From NCBI GenBank assembly GCA_903895195.1, contig CAITSZ010000027.1:96515-160514 (forward strand): a stretch of 64,000 nt of DNA. The letters are read 5' to 3'. Below, piece by piece: positions 14,821-23,745 of this stretch. Source of the stretch: an uncultured Chlorobiaceae bacterium. Lineage in GTDB: Bacteria > Bacteroidota > Chlorobiia > Chlorobiales > Chlorobiaceae. Numbering within the stretch: position 1 is the first letter of the stretch; each line of letters opens with the position of its first letter. The notes under the pieces are model-generated. The model ran no database searches. It was not told the origin of the DNA and was given only the letters and a program-made list of their open reading frames with translations. The position numbers were made by a program, and so were the translations under genes.

Positions 14821-15711
14821 ATGGATAGTTTTCATTTTCGATTTGATGCCATGGGCAGTGGCTGTGAAGTTGTTCTTGTTGCTGAATTTAAAAAAGATGC
14901 ACAGTCAATTGCCGGATGTGCAATTGAAGAGGTTTCGAGAATTGAGCGCAAGTACTCCAGGTACAGGGCAGATAGCATTGTTTCACGGATAAATGCTGCA
15001 GCTGGTCTTGACTGGGTAGAGTGTGATGAAGAGACTCTCTCTTTATTTCAGTATGCTGATACTTTGTTCGACAGCAGTGGTGGGCTTTTTGATATTACTG
15101 CAGGTGTTTTGCGCCAAGCATGGGATTTTGGTAGTGCGGTTGTTCCCGATAAAGGAGTATTGTCCAGGCAATGCAGCCTCATTAATTGGCAAAGTGTTGA
15201 GCGTCAGGGTAATTCTGTTAGGTTGCCTCTTGCCTGCATGGAACTCGATTTTGGCGGATTCGGCAAAGAGTATGCTGCAGACAGGGCAGCGGCTATGATT
15301 CATGGTAAAGGTGTAAGGCATGGGTATGTCAACCTTGCAGGCGATATAAGAGTTGTTGGCCCCAAGCTTGACGAAAGTCCCTGGTTGATCGGGATTCAGG
15401 ATCCTCGCAATAAAAGCAGAACGATTGCCTCTATCCCTCTCTTCACCGGAGCGTTGGCGACAAGTGGCGACTATGAGCGATTTATTGAAGTTGACGGTCA
15501 TCGCTACTGTCATATTATTAATCCTCGATCAGGGTACCCGGTCACTTACTGGCGATCAGTAACGGTTGTGGCCCCTTTAGCTATTACAGCAGGCAGTTAC
15601 TCTACAATAGCAATGCTGAAAGAGGCTGATGGGTTGGCCTTTCTTGAAAACTCAGGAATGGGATACCTTGCTATTGACCAGCTTGGAGAGATGTATTACA
15701 AAAACACGTAA
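14821..15711 (+). CDS. apbE: FAD:protein FMN transferase (ApbE family)
   Basis: Transfers FMN from FAD to a Thr or Ser of extracytoplasmic proteins. Family landmarks are the N-terminal FDAMGSGCEVVL, the central LDFGGFGKEYAADRAA, AGDIRVVG, and the C-terminal SGDYERFIEVDGHRYCHIINPRSGYPV with the Mg/FAD-binding His-Ile-Ile-Asn-Pro. At 296 residues it is slightly shorter than secreted ApbE proteins, and I see no signal peptide or lipobox, so the mature enzyme may be cytoplasmic or the export signal atypical. A likely target is the DUF3570 barrel upstream. DsbD follows after 43 bases. Function by family is firm; the target is inferred. Confidence 0.9.
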   Translation: MDSFHFRFDAMGSGCEVVLVAEFKKDAQSIAGCAIEEVSRIERKYSRYRADSIVSRINAAAGLDWVECDEETLSLFQYADTLFDSSGGLFDITAGVLRQAWDFGSAVVPDKGVLSRQCSLINWQSVERQGNSVRLPLACMELDFGGFGKEYAADRAAAMIHGKGVRHGYVNLAGDIRVVGPKLDESPWLIGIQDPRNKSRTIASIPLFTGALATSGDYERFIEVDGHRYCHIINPRSGYPVTYWRSVTVVAPLAITAGSYSTIAMLKEADGLAFLENSGMGYLAIDQLGEMYYKNT

Positions 15712-15754
15712 CGTGGTTGCTGAAGTACTTGATAACTTATTTTCTCACTGCTCT

Positions 15755-17605
15755 ATGAATCATAATATTTTTAAGCGTTACGCCGCATTCATTGTTGTTT
15801 TAGTTGCGCTTCTCTTGAGGGTCACAGCTTGTTTTGCGACTGATTTTCTTGATCCTGAACAGGCGTTCAAAGTCAAGGCTGAACTGAACAGCGCTAAATC
15901 AGTTGTTGTGCATTGGGATATAGCCAAGGGCTATAAATTGTATCGCGACAGGGTGAAGGTTGGAGTTGAAAGCGGTAAAGCTCAGCTTCAGGCTCCTGTA
16001 TTGCCAAAAAGCATCAAGGTTACTGATCCGACAAGCGGTGAAGCGCTTGAGATATACCATGACACCTTGACTCTAAACGTGCCTCTTGTGAAGACGGATG
16101 GCGTTTTTACGCTGAGTGTTGAGTACCAGGGGTGTGCAGAAGATGGTCTCTGTTATCCGCCTATGACCCGCTTCTTCAAGGTTGATCCGAACAAGCCCGG
16201 AGTGCTCTCTCTGGCTGGCGAAAATGCGGGAGGCAGTGCTCCTGTTGCTGAGAAACCGACTTCTCAGGCGTCGCCAAAACAGGAGAATTCGGCTGATAAT
16301 GATCTTTCTCTTGCCAAAGCGACTCTTGCAGGTGGAAGTTTATGGAAAATCTCTCTTGCTTTTCTTGCCTTCGGGTTGCTGTTATCGTTTACACCTTGTG
16401 TTCTGCCGATGATTCCTATTCTTTCTTCTATCATTGTGGGAGAGGGTGATGTGAATAGACGCCGCAGTTTTTTAATGGCTGTCGCCTACTGCCTTGGTAT
16501 GGCGTTGGTGTATACAAGCCTCGGTGTAGCCGCTGGACTCGCTGGTGAGGGACTTGCCGGTGCACTGCAAAAGCCATGGGTACTTGCACTGTTTGCTGTG
16601 CTGCTTGTAGTTCTTTCCCTGTCGATGTTTGATGTTTATCAGCTGCAAATGCCGGTTGCCATACAAAACAGACTCAACAACACCTCGCGAAATTTAAAGG
16701 GTGGACGTTTTGCAGGAGTCTTTATTATGGGTGCTTTGTCGGCACTTATTGTCGGGCCTTGCGTTGCCGCCCCACTTGCCGGGACACTGGTGTATATAAG
16801 TCAGACCAAGGATGTTTTTCTCGGAGGCCTTGCACTTTTTTCGATGGCGATGGGAATGAGCGTTCCCCTGCTTCTTGTTGGTTTGTCAGCCGGAAGTCTT
16901 TTGCCAAAGGCCGGTGCGTGGATGATTGGGGTTAAATATGTTTTTGGGCTAATGTTGATTGCCGTTGCCATCTGGATGGTTTCGCCGGTTCTTCATGCTC
17001 AGGTTGTCATGCTTTTCTGGGGCGCTTATGCAATTCTTTGTGCTGTTTTTCTCAATGTGTTCAACGCTTCGAATGAAAAGCTTTCCATAGCGCAACGGTT
17101 TGGAAAGACGTTTGGTATTGTTTTGTTGATGATCGGATTACTTGAGCTTGTCGGTGCAGCTTCAGGGGGAAATAATGCTCTGGAGCCACTTGAGCAATTC
17201 CATGCAGCATCTAAATCGTCCGATGGAACAGGAGAAAAGGAAAATCTGAATTTTATCCGTATCAGATCGGTAGCGGAACTTGATCGCGCGCTTCAATCAG
17301 CGAAAAAGCCTGTCATGCTTGATTTCTATGCGGATTGGTGCGTAGCATGCAAGGAGATGGATAGGTTTACCTTTCATGACAAGAAGGTTATGGAGCAGCT
17401 TAATGGATTGACGTTATTGCAGGTAGATGTTTCCGGCAATACCGAAGATGATCGTGTGTTAATGAAGCGGTTTGGCCTGTTCGGGCCTCCAGGAATTATC
17501 TTTTTTGATACTGACGGTAAGGAAATTCCTGAAAGCAGAATTGTCGGTATTCTTGATGCAAATGCTTTTGTTGATCATCTTGCCAAGTATTTCAAGGGAC
17601 ATTAA
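15755..17605 (+). CDS. dsbD: Thiol:disulfide interchange protein DsbD
   Basis: Moves reducing equivalents from cytoplasmic thioredoxin to periplasmic thiol proteins. All three modules are present: an N-terminal periplasmic domain with the cysteine pair GCAEDGLCYPP, an eight-helix membrane domain with the paired cysteines in FTPCVLPMIP and VGPCVAAPLAG, and a C-terminal thioredoxin domain with DWCVACKEM. The ATG at 15755 begins a proper signal peptide (about 25 residues ending ACFA); a longer upstream extension would overlap apbE and is rejected. At 616 residues it is of usual length. It could reduce the TlpA-like thioredoxin of this region and keep apocytochrome cysteines reduced for the ResB/CcsA system. 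Confidence 0.93.
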   Translation: MNHNIFKRYAAFIVVLVALLLRVTACFATDFLDPEQAFKVKAELNSAKSVVVHWDIAKGYKLYRDRVKVGVESGKAQLQAPVLPKSIKVTDPTSGEALEIYHDTLTLNVPLVKTDGVFTLSVEYQGCAEDGLCYPPMTRFFKVDPNKPGVLSLAGENAGGSAPVAEKPTSQASPKQENSADNDLSLAKATLAGGSLWKISLAFLAFGLLLSFTPCVLPMIPILSSIIVGEGDVNRRRSFLMAVAYCLGMALVYTSLGVAAGLAGEGLAGALQKPWVLALFAVLLVVLSLSMFDVYQLQMPVAIQNRLNNTSRNLKGGRFAGVFIMGALSALIVGPCVAAPLAGTLVYISQTKDVFLGGLALFSMAMGMSVPLLLVGLSAGSLLPKAGAWMIGVKYVFGLMLIAVAIWMVSPVLHAQVVMLFWGAYAILCAVFLNVFNASNEKLSIAQRFGKTFGIVLLMIGLLELVGAASGGNNALEPLEQFHAASKSSDGTGEKENLNFIRIRSVAELDRALQSAKKPVMLDFYADWCVACKEMDRFTFHDKKVMEQLNGLTLLQVDVSGNTEDDRVLMKRFGLFGPPGIIFFDTDGKEIPESRIVGILDANAFVDHLAKYFKGH

Positions 17606-17634
17606 ATGGCGGTCTAAAGACGATAAAGGGTAAC

Positions 17635-18348
17635 ATGTCGTTTTATTCTTGGTTTGCTCCTTATTACGAGCTGGTATTTCCCTTCCGGGAGGAGGTATAT
17701 TCTTTTCTCAGAGAACACGCCGGCAGGTACGGTAGCGCAGTGCTTGATGCAGGATGCGGACCTGGCCACTATTGTGGTATGTTTTTACGTGACGGATTTC
17801 GGGTTACAGGGATTGATCTCGACCGGATGATGATTGATGCGGCATCCGCAGCCTATCCGCAAGGAGTATTCCAATGTATAAATATTGCGGGGATTGCCTC
17901 TCTTCAGAGTTCTTTTAAGCTGGTTTATTCAATTGGAAATGTGTTAGCCCATCTTCCATTTGAAAGTATGGAAGCTTTTCTTGCCGATGTATATGCTGCT
18001 CTTGAACCGGGGGGGGGCTGGATTGTTCAGGTGGTGAACTGGGACTATCTGTTGACTTTGCAGGATTATACTTTTCCAGTGAAAACTCTTGGAGGGGGAG
18101 TAGTGACCTTTGATCGGTGTTACTCTCAGATATCACCTGAAAGGGTTGTTTTTGACGTGCAGCTTTCTGTAGAAGGGAAAACAGTGTTTAACGAGCAATC
18201 ACATCTCTTCCCGTTTACTTCAGACCTTCTTCTCAGGTTGCATCAGGATGCGGGGTTTTCTCTTGCGGGTGTTTATGGCGGATTCGATAGATCAGAATTC
18301 AGGAAGGATCAAAATTCCGGACTGATCATGGTATATAAAAAGGGGTAG
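17635..18348 (+). CDS. Class I SAM-dependent methyltransferase
   Basis: A 237-residue Rossmann methyltransferase: motif I is VLDAGCGPGHYCGMFL (about 36-51), motif II acidic residue in TGIDLD, and a motif near IGNVLAHL. The N-terminal SFYSWFAPYYELVFPF resembles the lead-in of small-molecule or quinone methyltransferases. The substrate is not identifiable. It follows dsbD by 29 bases and could be cotranscribed; its stop is only 7 bases from the convergent rlpA stop. Confidence 0.75.
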   Translation: MSFYSWFAPYYELVFPFREEVYSFLREHAGRYGSAVLDAGCGPGHYCGMFLRDGFRVTGIDLDRMMIDAASAAYPQGVFQCINIAGIASLQSSFKLVYSIGNVLAHLPFESMEAFLADVYAALEPGGGWIVQVVNWDYLLTLQDYTFPVKTLGGGVVTFDRCYSQISPERVVFDVQLSVEGKTVFNEQSHLFPFTSDLLLRLHQDAGFSLAGVYGGFDRSEFRKDQNSGLIMVYKKG

Positions 18349-18355
18349 GAGCTCC

Positions 18356-18853
18356 TTAATTGACGGCCTCAATGCGAACCTTTGCTGTTCCATTGCCAAA
18401 AAGTCCAATCTCTTTAGCTGCAGCAGGCGAAACGTCAATAATTCTTCCCTTCAGGTGCGGGCCACGGTCATTGATCCGCACTACGACATTTTTCCCATTT
18501 TCAAGATTTATAACCTTGACGTTCGTGCCGAATGGAAGTGATCGGTGGGCAGCGGTGAAATGAGTGTGGTTAAATGACTCTCCGCTGGCTGTTTTTCTTC
18601 CATGGAGATTGCTTGAATAGTAGGAGGCTTTTCCTTCAGCAAGAAGAGAACCCTCTCCAGAGAGCATCGGTTGTCCACTTGTGGACGCTGCCGGGTTAAT
18701 GTTGCTGTTTTCGGGCAACCACTGAAGACTTGGGGTGGTTGGTTCGGCAATTTCTTTTATTTCTGTCGCATTGAGAGAACCAATGTTCATTGCTCCAGAG
18801 AAAATAAGGGTAGCGATAAGTATTGCGGGACTGATTTTTTTTGTTTTCGTCAT
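18356..18853 (-). CDS. rlpA: RlpA-like double-psi beta-barrel protein (copy 1)
   Basis: Exported septal-ring/peptidoglycan-associated protein of the RlpA family, some of which are lytic transglycosylases acting on denuded glycan. A signal peptide (about 1-30) is followed by a 40-residue linker and the RlpA double-psi barrel: GKASYYSSNLHGRKTASGE, HRSLPFGTNVKV and [19 protein letters not shown]. There is no SPOR domain. A second copy lies 258 bases upstream on the same strand. Not lipidated as far as I can see. Confidence 0.88.
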   Translation of the reverse strand: MTKTKKISPAILIATLIFSGAMNIGSLNATEIKEIAEPTTPSLQWLPENSNINPAASTSGQPMLSGEGSLLAEGKASYYSSNLHGRKTASGESFNHTHFTAAHRSLPFGTNVKVINLENGKNVVVRINDRGPHLKGRIIDVSPAAAKEIGLFGNGTAKVRIEAVN

Positions 18854-19110
18854 AATGCTAAAGGTTATGCACGTTTTGTCAAACGGTTACCATTACGGCG
18901 GTCTCCCGCAGGTCGCTCTATGTATGCTTTAGTTGATGTCTCAATAAATCCTGTTTCCCTGCACTCTTCTTGTGATGCGAAAATATTTCGGCTATCAGAT
19001 AATGCTATCAATAGCTTTGAGCTATAAATATAGCAAAACCTCTGTACAACACATCATGCCCTGAATGGGATGTATTTACAGTTATTTTGGGCTATAATAA
19101 TTGATGCGAT

Positions 19111-19581
19111 TCAGCCTGCAGATGATGCAGAGCGGCCTGACCCGATAGCTTCAAGCTTCACCTTTGCGGTTCCAGACTCTATGATTCCAAGCTCTGTAGC
19201 TGCATGAATAGAAAGGTCGATGATCCTGCCTTTGACAAACGGGCCTCGATCATTGATGCGTACAACTATATCTTTACCATTACTCATGTTGGTGACTCTT
19301 ACCCAGGTACCGAACGGCAGCGAAGGGTGTGCTGCGGTCAGTTTATTCATATTAAAGGTTTCGCCGTTTGCAGTTTTATGTCCGTGAAACTGATCGGAGT
19401 AGTAGGAGGCTTTCCCCTCGCCAACAAGAGTTGTGCTTTTGTTTTTATCTGAAAGCCTGCCGATTGCGACTTTACTTGCCACCTGTGCGGCCTCAGCGGA
19501 ATTACAGAATGGGTTAAAAGACCCGATTGCGATCAGGATTGCAAAAAATGATAGAGGAAAAAAATGTTTGTCATACCTCAT
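19111..19581 (-). CDS. rlpA: RlpA-like double-psi beta-barrel protein (copy 2)
   Basis: Paralogue of the preceding protein with the same signature order: [50 protein letters not shown]. Signal peptide of about 31 residues ending NSAEA. The barrel is well conserved between the copies while the N-terminal linkers differ. Their separate upstream gaps suggest independent promoters. A tandem duplication with divergence is the simplest account. Confidence 0.87.
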   Translation of the reverse strand: MRYDKHFFPLSFFAILIAIGSFNPFCNSAEAAQVASKVAIGRLSDKNKSTTLVGEGKASYYSDQFHGHKTANGETFNMNKLTAAHPSLPFGTWVRVTNMSNGKDIVVRINDRGPFVKGRIIDLSIHAATELGIIESGTAKVKLEAIGSGRSASSAG

Positions 19582-20311
19582 AGGCTCATCGGTTTAAGCT
19601 GCTGTCCATTAAACAGTATATATGAAAAGAGCTGGAAAAATGAATAAAAAATTATGCGCCATCCACTCTTGTAATAGGTATTAATATAATGAAAATAACA
19701 TAAAACAAACAATTTTTACTGAAAAGCCTAATTTTAAAGGGTTTATAGCCTGTTTTTCAGTCTAATTATCATAATACTTACCAATATTTATTGGTCGCCT
19801 GTTGTTCTTTTATCCTGGTTTTTTGGGAGGGATAATTGGTTATTTATGCATACTTATGTATAGATATGCATTTTTGGTCGGCGGTTATTCTTTTTTTATG
19901 CGTAGTCTGCTTTGTATCCCTCAAATAGTACCAATGATGATCGAGCAGCTTGAATAAGCAAGGTTTAGGCAGGGTTCTGCTGATGAGTGTTCTGTTAAAC
20001 GGGATATTTGATTTATTTTATTAACTATTAGCTATATTGCACCGTTGTTTTTTTTGCTCATCGATACAGTATCCTTTAATCGCAAAGGGTAAATTCACGG
20101 ACGTTTTGCTCCGTGATTACATTGATGAAAAATGAACACCCCATGCTCTGTTGCTGGGTGGTTGATTGTCAGGGTATTATAGCTGTTTCAGTATGCATTC
20201 ATCTTCTCAAAGCTTTACCAGCGCCACTTTTTTTTCAGAAAGGCTGGATTGACTCTAAGTTATTCAGCAATAGCCGTTTATTTTACTATTTATTTATTTT
20301 CTTAATTGATT
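19582..20311. promoter_or_regulatory. Gene-free region with possible structured leader of kup
   Basis: About 730 bases without a credible gene between divergent rlpA copy 2 and kup. Visible structure: an inverted repeat ATGCATA/TATGCAT (19846-19852 and 19865-19871), a 7-pair hairpin TCACGGA/TCCGTGA (20095-20101 and 20110-20116) and a hairpin CACCC/GGGTG (20137-20141 and 20156-20160). The last two lie within 220 bases of the kup start and could be part of a structured leader. I could not match it to a known riboswitch, including the c-di-AMP (ydaO) class. Confidence 0.35.
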
Positions 20312-22225
20312 ATGTCAACTCATTCTGAAGAGTCTGATGCAGCACTTCATGCAGGGGGATCCGGGCTTAAACGTTTTGCCGGGCTTTCTCTTGCCGCTCT
20401 TGGGGTGGTGTTCGGTGATATAGGTACCAGCCCTCTTTATGCCCTTCGAGAGTGCTTTCACGGTGACTATGCTATTCCCGTATCACAGGCCAATGTTCTT
20501 GGTGTCCTTTCATTGCTGGTATGGTCTCTTATCGTGATTGTGAGCCTGAAATATCTCACCTTTATCATGAAGGCTGATAACGATGGTGAAGGAGGAATTC
20601 TGGCTCTCACAGCATTGATTATCACGCACAGCAAAAAAAATGGTTTTGAACGATGGTTTCTGGTTGCCATCGGCTTGTTTGGAGCAGCATTGCTTTATGG
20701 CGATGGAATGATTACTCCTGCAATTTCAGTTCTAAGTGCGGTTGAGGGTGTCCAGATTATTGCCCCGGCATTCAAGGATATTGTTATACCGGTCACCATT
20801 CTCGTTCTTGCCGGTCTTTTTCTGTTTCAGCATCATGGCACTGCAAAAGTTGGCGCCCTTTTCGGTCCGATTATATTCCTTTGGTTTACAGTTATAGGTA
20901 TACTTGGTATCGTTGAAATTCTACGATATCCTGAGGTCTTGAGGGCTATACTGCCCTGGTACGGTATTTCATTTCTGCTCAGCAACCATATTCAGGGATT
21001 TATGGTTCTGGGGGCAGTTTTTCTTTCTGTTACAGGAGCTGAGGCGCTCTATGCCGATATGGGTCATTTCGGAAAAAATCCAATTCGCCTGACATGGATA
21101 CTGCTTGTGCTTCCGGCATTGCTGCTGAACTATTTCGGTCAGGGGGCGCTGCTGCTGAATTTTCCTCATGAGTCACATAATCCTTTTTATGGTCTGGTGC
21201 CATCCTGGGGCATGATTCCAATGGTCATCCTTGCCACTTCCGCAACCATTATTGCCTCTCAGGCGCTGATCACCGGTGTTTTTTCATTGACCCAGCAGGC
21301 TATCCAGCTTGGATATCTTCCGCGTCTGACTGTGACGCATACATCTGCCAGGCATATAGGGCAGATTTATGTTCCTGCAGCTAACTGGTCGTTAATGATT
21401 GCAACGATCGGTCTCGTGGCAGGTTTCGGGTCGTCCAGCCAACTTGCTGCGGCTTACGGTGTTGCTGTTACAGCAACAATGCTGATTTCCACAATTTTAT
21501 TTTATTACGTTGCAAGTGATATCTGGCAATGGAACAAGACGGCACTCAATCTCATGATCGCCTTCTTTGCGATTATTGATCTGTCTTTTTTCGGTGCAAG
21601 CATGACAAAACTCTTTCATGGGGCATGGTTTCCTTTGTTGATCGGTTTTGCTGTGTTTACCGTTATGCTGACCTGGAATGAGGGCCGCATGCTTCTGCTT
21701 AAACAACTGAAGGAGCGAACATTGACTGTTGATGAGTTTATGCAGAGCATCTTATTGCAACAGCCTCAGCGAGTCAATGGTCAGGCAATCTATCTGACAG
21801 CAAATCCGGATACTATTCCTATGGCAATGCTTCATAATCTTCGACATAACAAGGTGTTGCATTCTGAAGTGGCCCTTTTTCATTTCAGTCTGGAACGGGT
21901 GCCCAGGGTTATTGGTAATAATAAAGTCGAGGTAGTCAAATTGAGTGATGGGTTTTTCAAAGTTATTGCGCGATATGGATTCCTTGAATATCCCAATATC
22001 AGCCAGGTTATTGAGATTGCAAATCGTCAGGGGCTTCATTTCAAACCTGAAGCGATCAGTTTTTTCCTGAGCAGGGAAAAAATTGTTACAGGGCTCAAAT
22101 CTAAAATGTTGTTATGGCGAAAAAAACTTTTTGCAATAATGGCTCGTAATGCGCTAAGCGCCACGGCATACTACAGTCTGCCTGCGGGTCAGGTGATTGA
22201 GATTGGACTTTTAGTGCAGATATGA
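20312..22225 (+). CDS. kup: Kup-type potassium uptake permease
   Basis: Constitutive K+/H+ symporter of the KUP/HAK/KT family. The N-terminal signature FGDIGTSPLYALRECF (about 34-49) is intact, followed by about twelve membrane helices up to about residue 450 and a soluble C-terminal domain ending at 637 residues, the normal length. The ATG at 20312 is preferred; a TTG two codons earlier is also in frame. It is monocistronic, with gene-free stretches on both sides. Confidence 0.93.
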   Translation: MSTHSEESDAALHAGGSGLKRFAGLSLAALGVVFGDIGTSPLYALRECFHGDYAIPVSQANVLGVLSLLVWSLIVIVSLKYLTFIMKADNDGEGGILALTALIITHSKKNGFERWFLVAIGLFGAALLYGDGMITPAISVLSAVEGVQIIAPAFKDIVIPVTILVLAGLFLFQHHGTAKVGALFGPIIFLWFTVIGILGIVEILRYPEVLRAILPWYGISFLLSNHIQGFMVLGAVFLSVTGAEALYADMGHFGKNPIRLTWILLVLPALLLNYFGQGALLLNFPHESHNPFYGLVPSWGMIPMVILATSATIIASQALITGVFSLTQQAIQLGYLPRLTVTHTSARHIGQIYVPAANWSLMIATIGLVAGFGSSSQLAAAYGVAVTATMLISTILFYYVASDIWQWNKTALNLMIAFFAIIDLSFFGASMTKLFHGAWFPLLIGFAVFTVMLTWNEGRMLLLKQLKERTLTVDEFMQSILLQQPQRVNGQAIYLTANPDTIPMAMLHNLRHNKVLHSEVALFHFSLERVPRVIGNNKVEVVKLSDGFFKVIARYGFLEYPNISQVIEIANRQGLHFKPEAISFFLSREKIVTGLKSKMLLWRKKLFAIMARNALSATAYYSLPAGQVIEIGLLVQI

Positions 22226-22376
22226 ATGTGTTCTATAATTGCTATGCCGGCTTTCTTTTGAACGCAAAGCGACAGGACGGAAAAACGTCTATATATGAAA
22301 CTACGTAGAAAAGTCAATCAATTAGCTTTATATTGAACTCTGTATGTAATTTTTCCTCCAAGCTTCTTTGGTTACA

Positions 22377-23057
22377 ATGGTACTGATGAACGAATCACCT
22401 CTTCCTACCGCTTTAAATAAGGGATTCAGCCTGCGGCTCAGGGAATACATTCTGAAAAAACATGGTTCTGTAAACTCTTTTTGCAGAGCAACAGGGATAA
22501 AATATCCGGCCCAAATGACCCCCTATCTTAAGGGGAAATGCCAGCCGGGGAAGAAAATGATTGAGCGCCTGCAAAAAGATGGTGCGGATATTCAATGGTT
22601 GCAGAGCGGATATTCGAAAGGCGATTCACTTGCGCCACTCAGTAACGCCATGGCGTTATCGCGGTATCGTGTGGAAATAGATAATCTTTTCAGGCAAGTT
22701 CGTTTGCGCTCAGGCAAAGGTACCGGTATATATAAACCTGAGATTGATGCGTATGCTGTTGTTGATCATGATGAGCGTTTTGTGGATTTGACGGGCTCTA
22801 TTGAAGCTTTCTTAGGGTATGAAAAAAATGCATTGTCAGGAGTTGGATTGGCCAGTTTGATCCATCCTGAAGATTATGCTTCTATGCAGAGCACTCTGCA
22901 GCAGCAAGGGTCGGGAGATGATATTTTTTCATTTCATTCTCGATTTAAAACAGCAACAGATGATTATATCAATGTAGAGTGGTGTTTGTATATAAAGAGC
23001 AAGCCTATGTCAGAATTACATGAATATGCCATGATTCTTAGGCGTGCCGGGACTTGA
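22377..23057 (+). CDS. Putative HTH-PAS sensory regulator
   Basis: A protein of about 226 residues in two parts. The N-terminus (about 15-80) looks like a lambda-repressor type helix-turn-helix (LREYILKKHGSVNSFCRATGI ... YLKGKCQPGKKMIERL). The C-terminus (about 115-225) is PAS-like: AVVDHDERFVDLTGSIEAFLGYEKNALSGVGLASLIHPEDYASM, then a strand-rich PAC-like part. It lacks a kinase or cyclase output, so it is probably a one-component regulator with a ligand- or redox-sensing PAS. Start uncertain: ATG at 22377 or 22386. Target unknown. Confidence 0.6.
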   Translation: MVLMNESPLPTALNKGFSLRLREYILKKHGSVNSFCRATGIKYPAQMTPYLKGKCQPGKKMIERLQKDGADIQWLQSGYSKGDSLAPLSNAMALSRYRVEIDNLFRQVRLRSGKGTGIYKPEIDAYAVVDHDERFVDLTGSIEAFLGYEKNALSGVGLASLIHPEDYASMQSTLQQQGSGDDIFSFHSRFKTATDDYINVEWCLYIKSKPMSELHEYAMILRRAGT

Positions 23058-23401
23058 TGGTAGTTGTTGATGAGATTTGTTTCTGCTTTTCAATTGATCC
23101 CCTACCGGATTACTACTCTGCCTGTTCAGTAAATCCCTCTTTATATCCGTGAAATATGAGGTATTCAATCTCTTAAGGCGTTGCTTTAGGGTATGAAAAT
23201 ACTGAACAATGTTTTACTTCACTCAGACTGGCAGTATTCCGGATCACTACGGCAACATCGTTTGTTGTTTTACTCTCTATGAGTCGGCTTACATAGGTTA
23301 AAAAGTAGTTTTGTGCATTTATTTTTATTATATATAGATGACAAGTGAAAAATGATTAAATAATAATAAAGTTCGGTTATTCAGCCGGAAAGGAGGTCGA
23401 G
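23058..23401. other. Gene-free region
   Basis: 344 bases with no recognisable gene or repeat. It probably holds the promoter of the small protein at 23402, whose start is preceded by an unusually good Shine-Dalgarno sequence (AAAGGAGGT at 23389-23397). Confidence 0.35.
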
Positions 23402-23698
23402 ATGATACAACAGTTCAGAGTCGGCGATAAAATTGTTTACCATAAACCTAAAAGTTCTTTTTGCCCTGGTCCAAGGGCCAAGCAGGTGTATCCTCTCGAA
23501 CATGGTGAGGAATATCATTATGTGGTGGACAAGTTTTGGAAAGTTGTTCAGGTCAATGGTGATGGAACGCTCGATGTTGTTACCCGGACAGGAAAGAAAC
23601 ATAGGCTGGAAGCCAGTGATCCCAATATCACTAAAGCCCATCTGCTCCAGCATTTAATTTATCGCAAGCGATTTCTTGGACTGAACGAAGTGATCTGA
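23402..23698 (+). CDS. Small conserved-looking protein of unknown function
   Basis: A 98-residue soluble, basic protein. The start FRVGDKIVYHKPKSS and the segment EYHYVVDKFWKVVQVNGDGTLDVVTRTGKKHRLE look like a small SH3-like or KOW-like beta-barrel; the C-terminus (NITKAHLLQHLIYRKRFLGL) is helical and basic, which could suit nucleic-acid binding. The strong Shine-Dalgarno and clean composition support a real gene. I do not recognise the family. Confidence 0.65.
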   Translation: MIQQFRVGDKIVYHKPKSSFCPGPRAKQVYPLEHGEEYHYVVDKFWKVVQVNGDGTLDVVTRTGKKHRLEASDPNITKAHLLQHLIYRKRFLGLNEVI

Positions 23699-23745
23699 TA
23701 TCCATATCCCCCTTGATTCCCCTTTTTTCATGTTCAGGATAGATA

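Noticed and set aside
20041..20311. c-di-AMP (ydaO) riboswitch before kup
   Set aside because: Hairpins exist, but I could not place the conserved ydaO sequence blocks.
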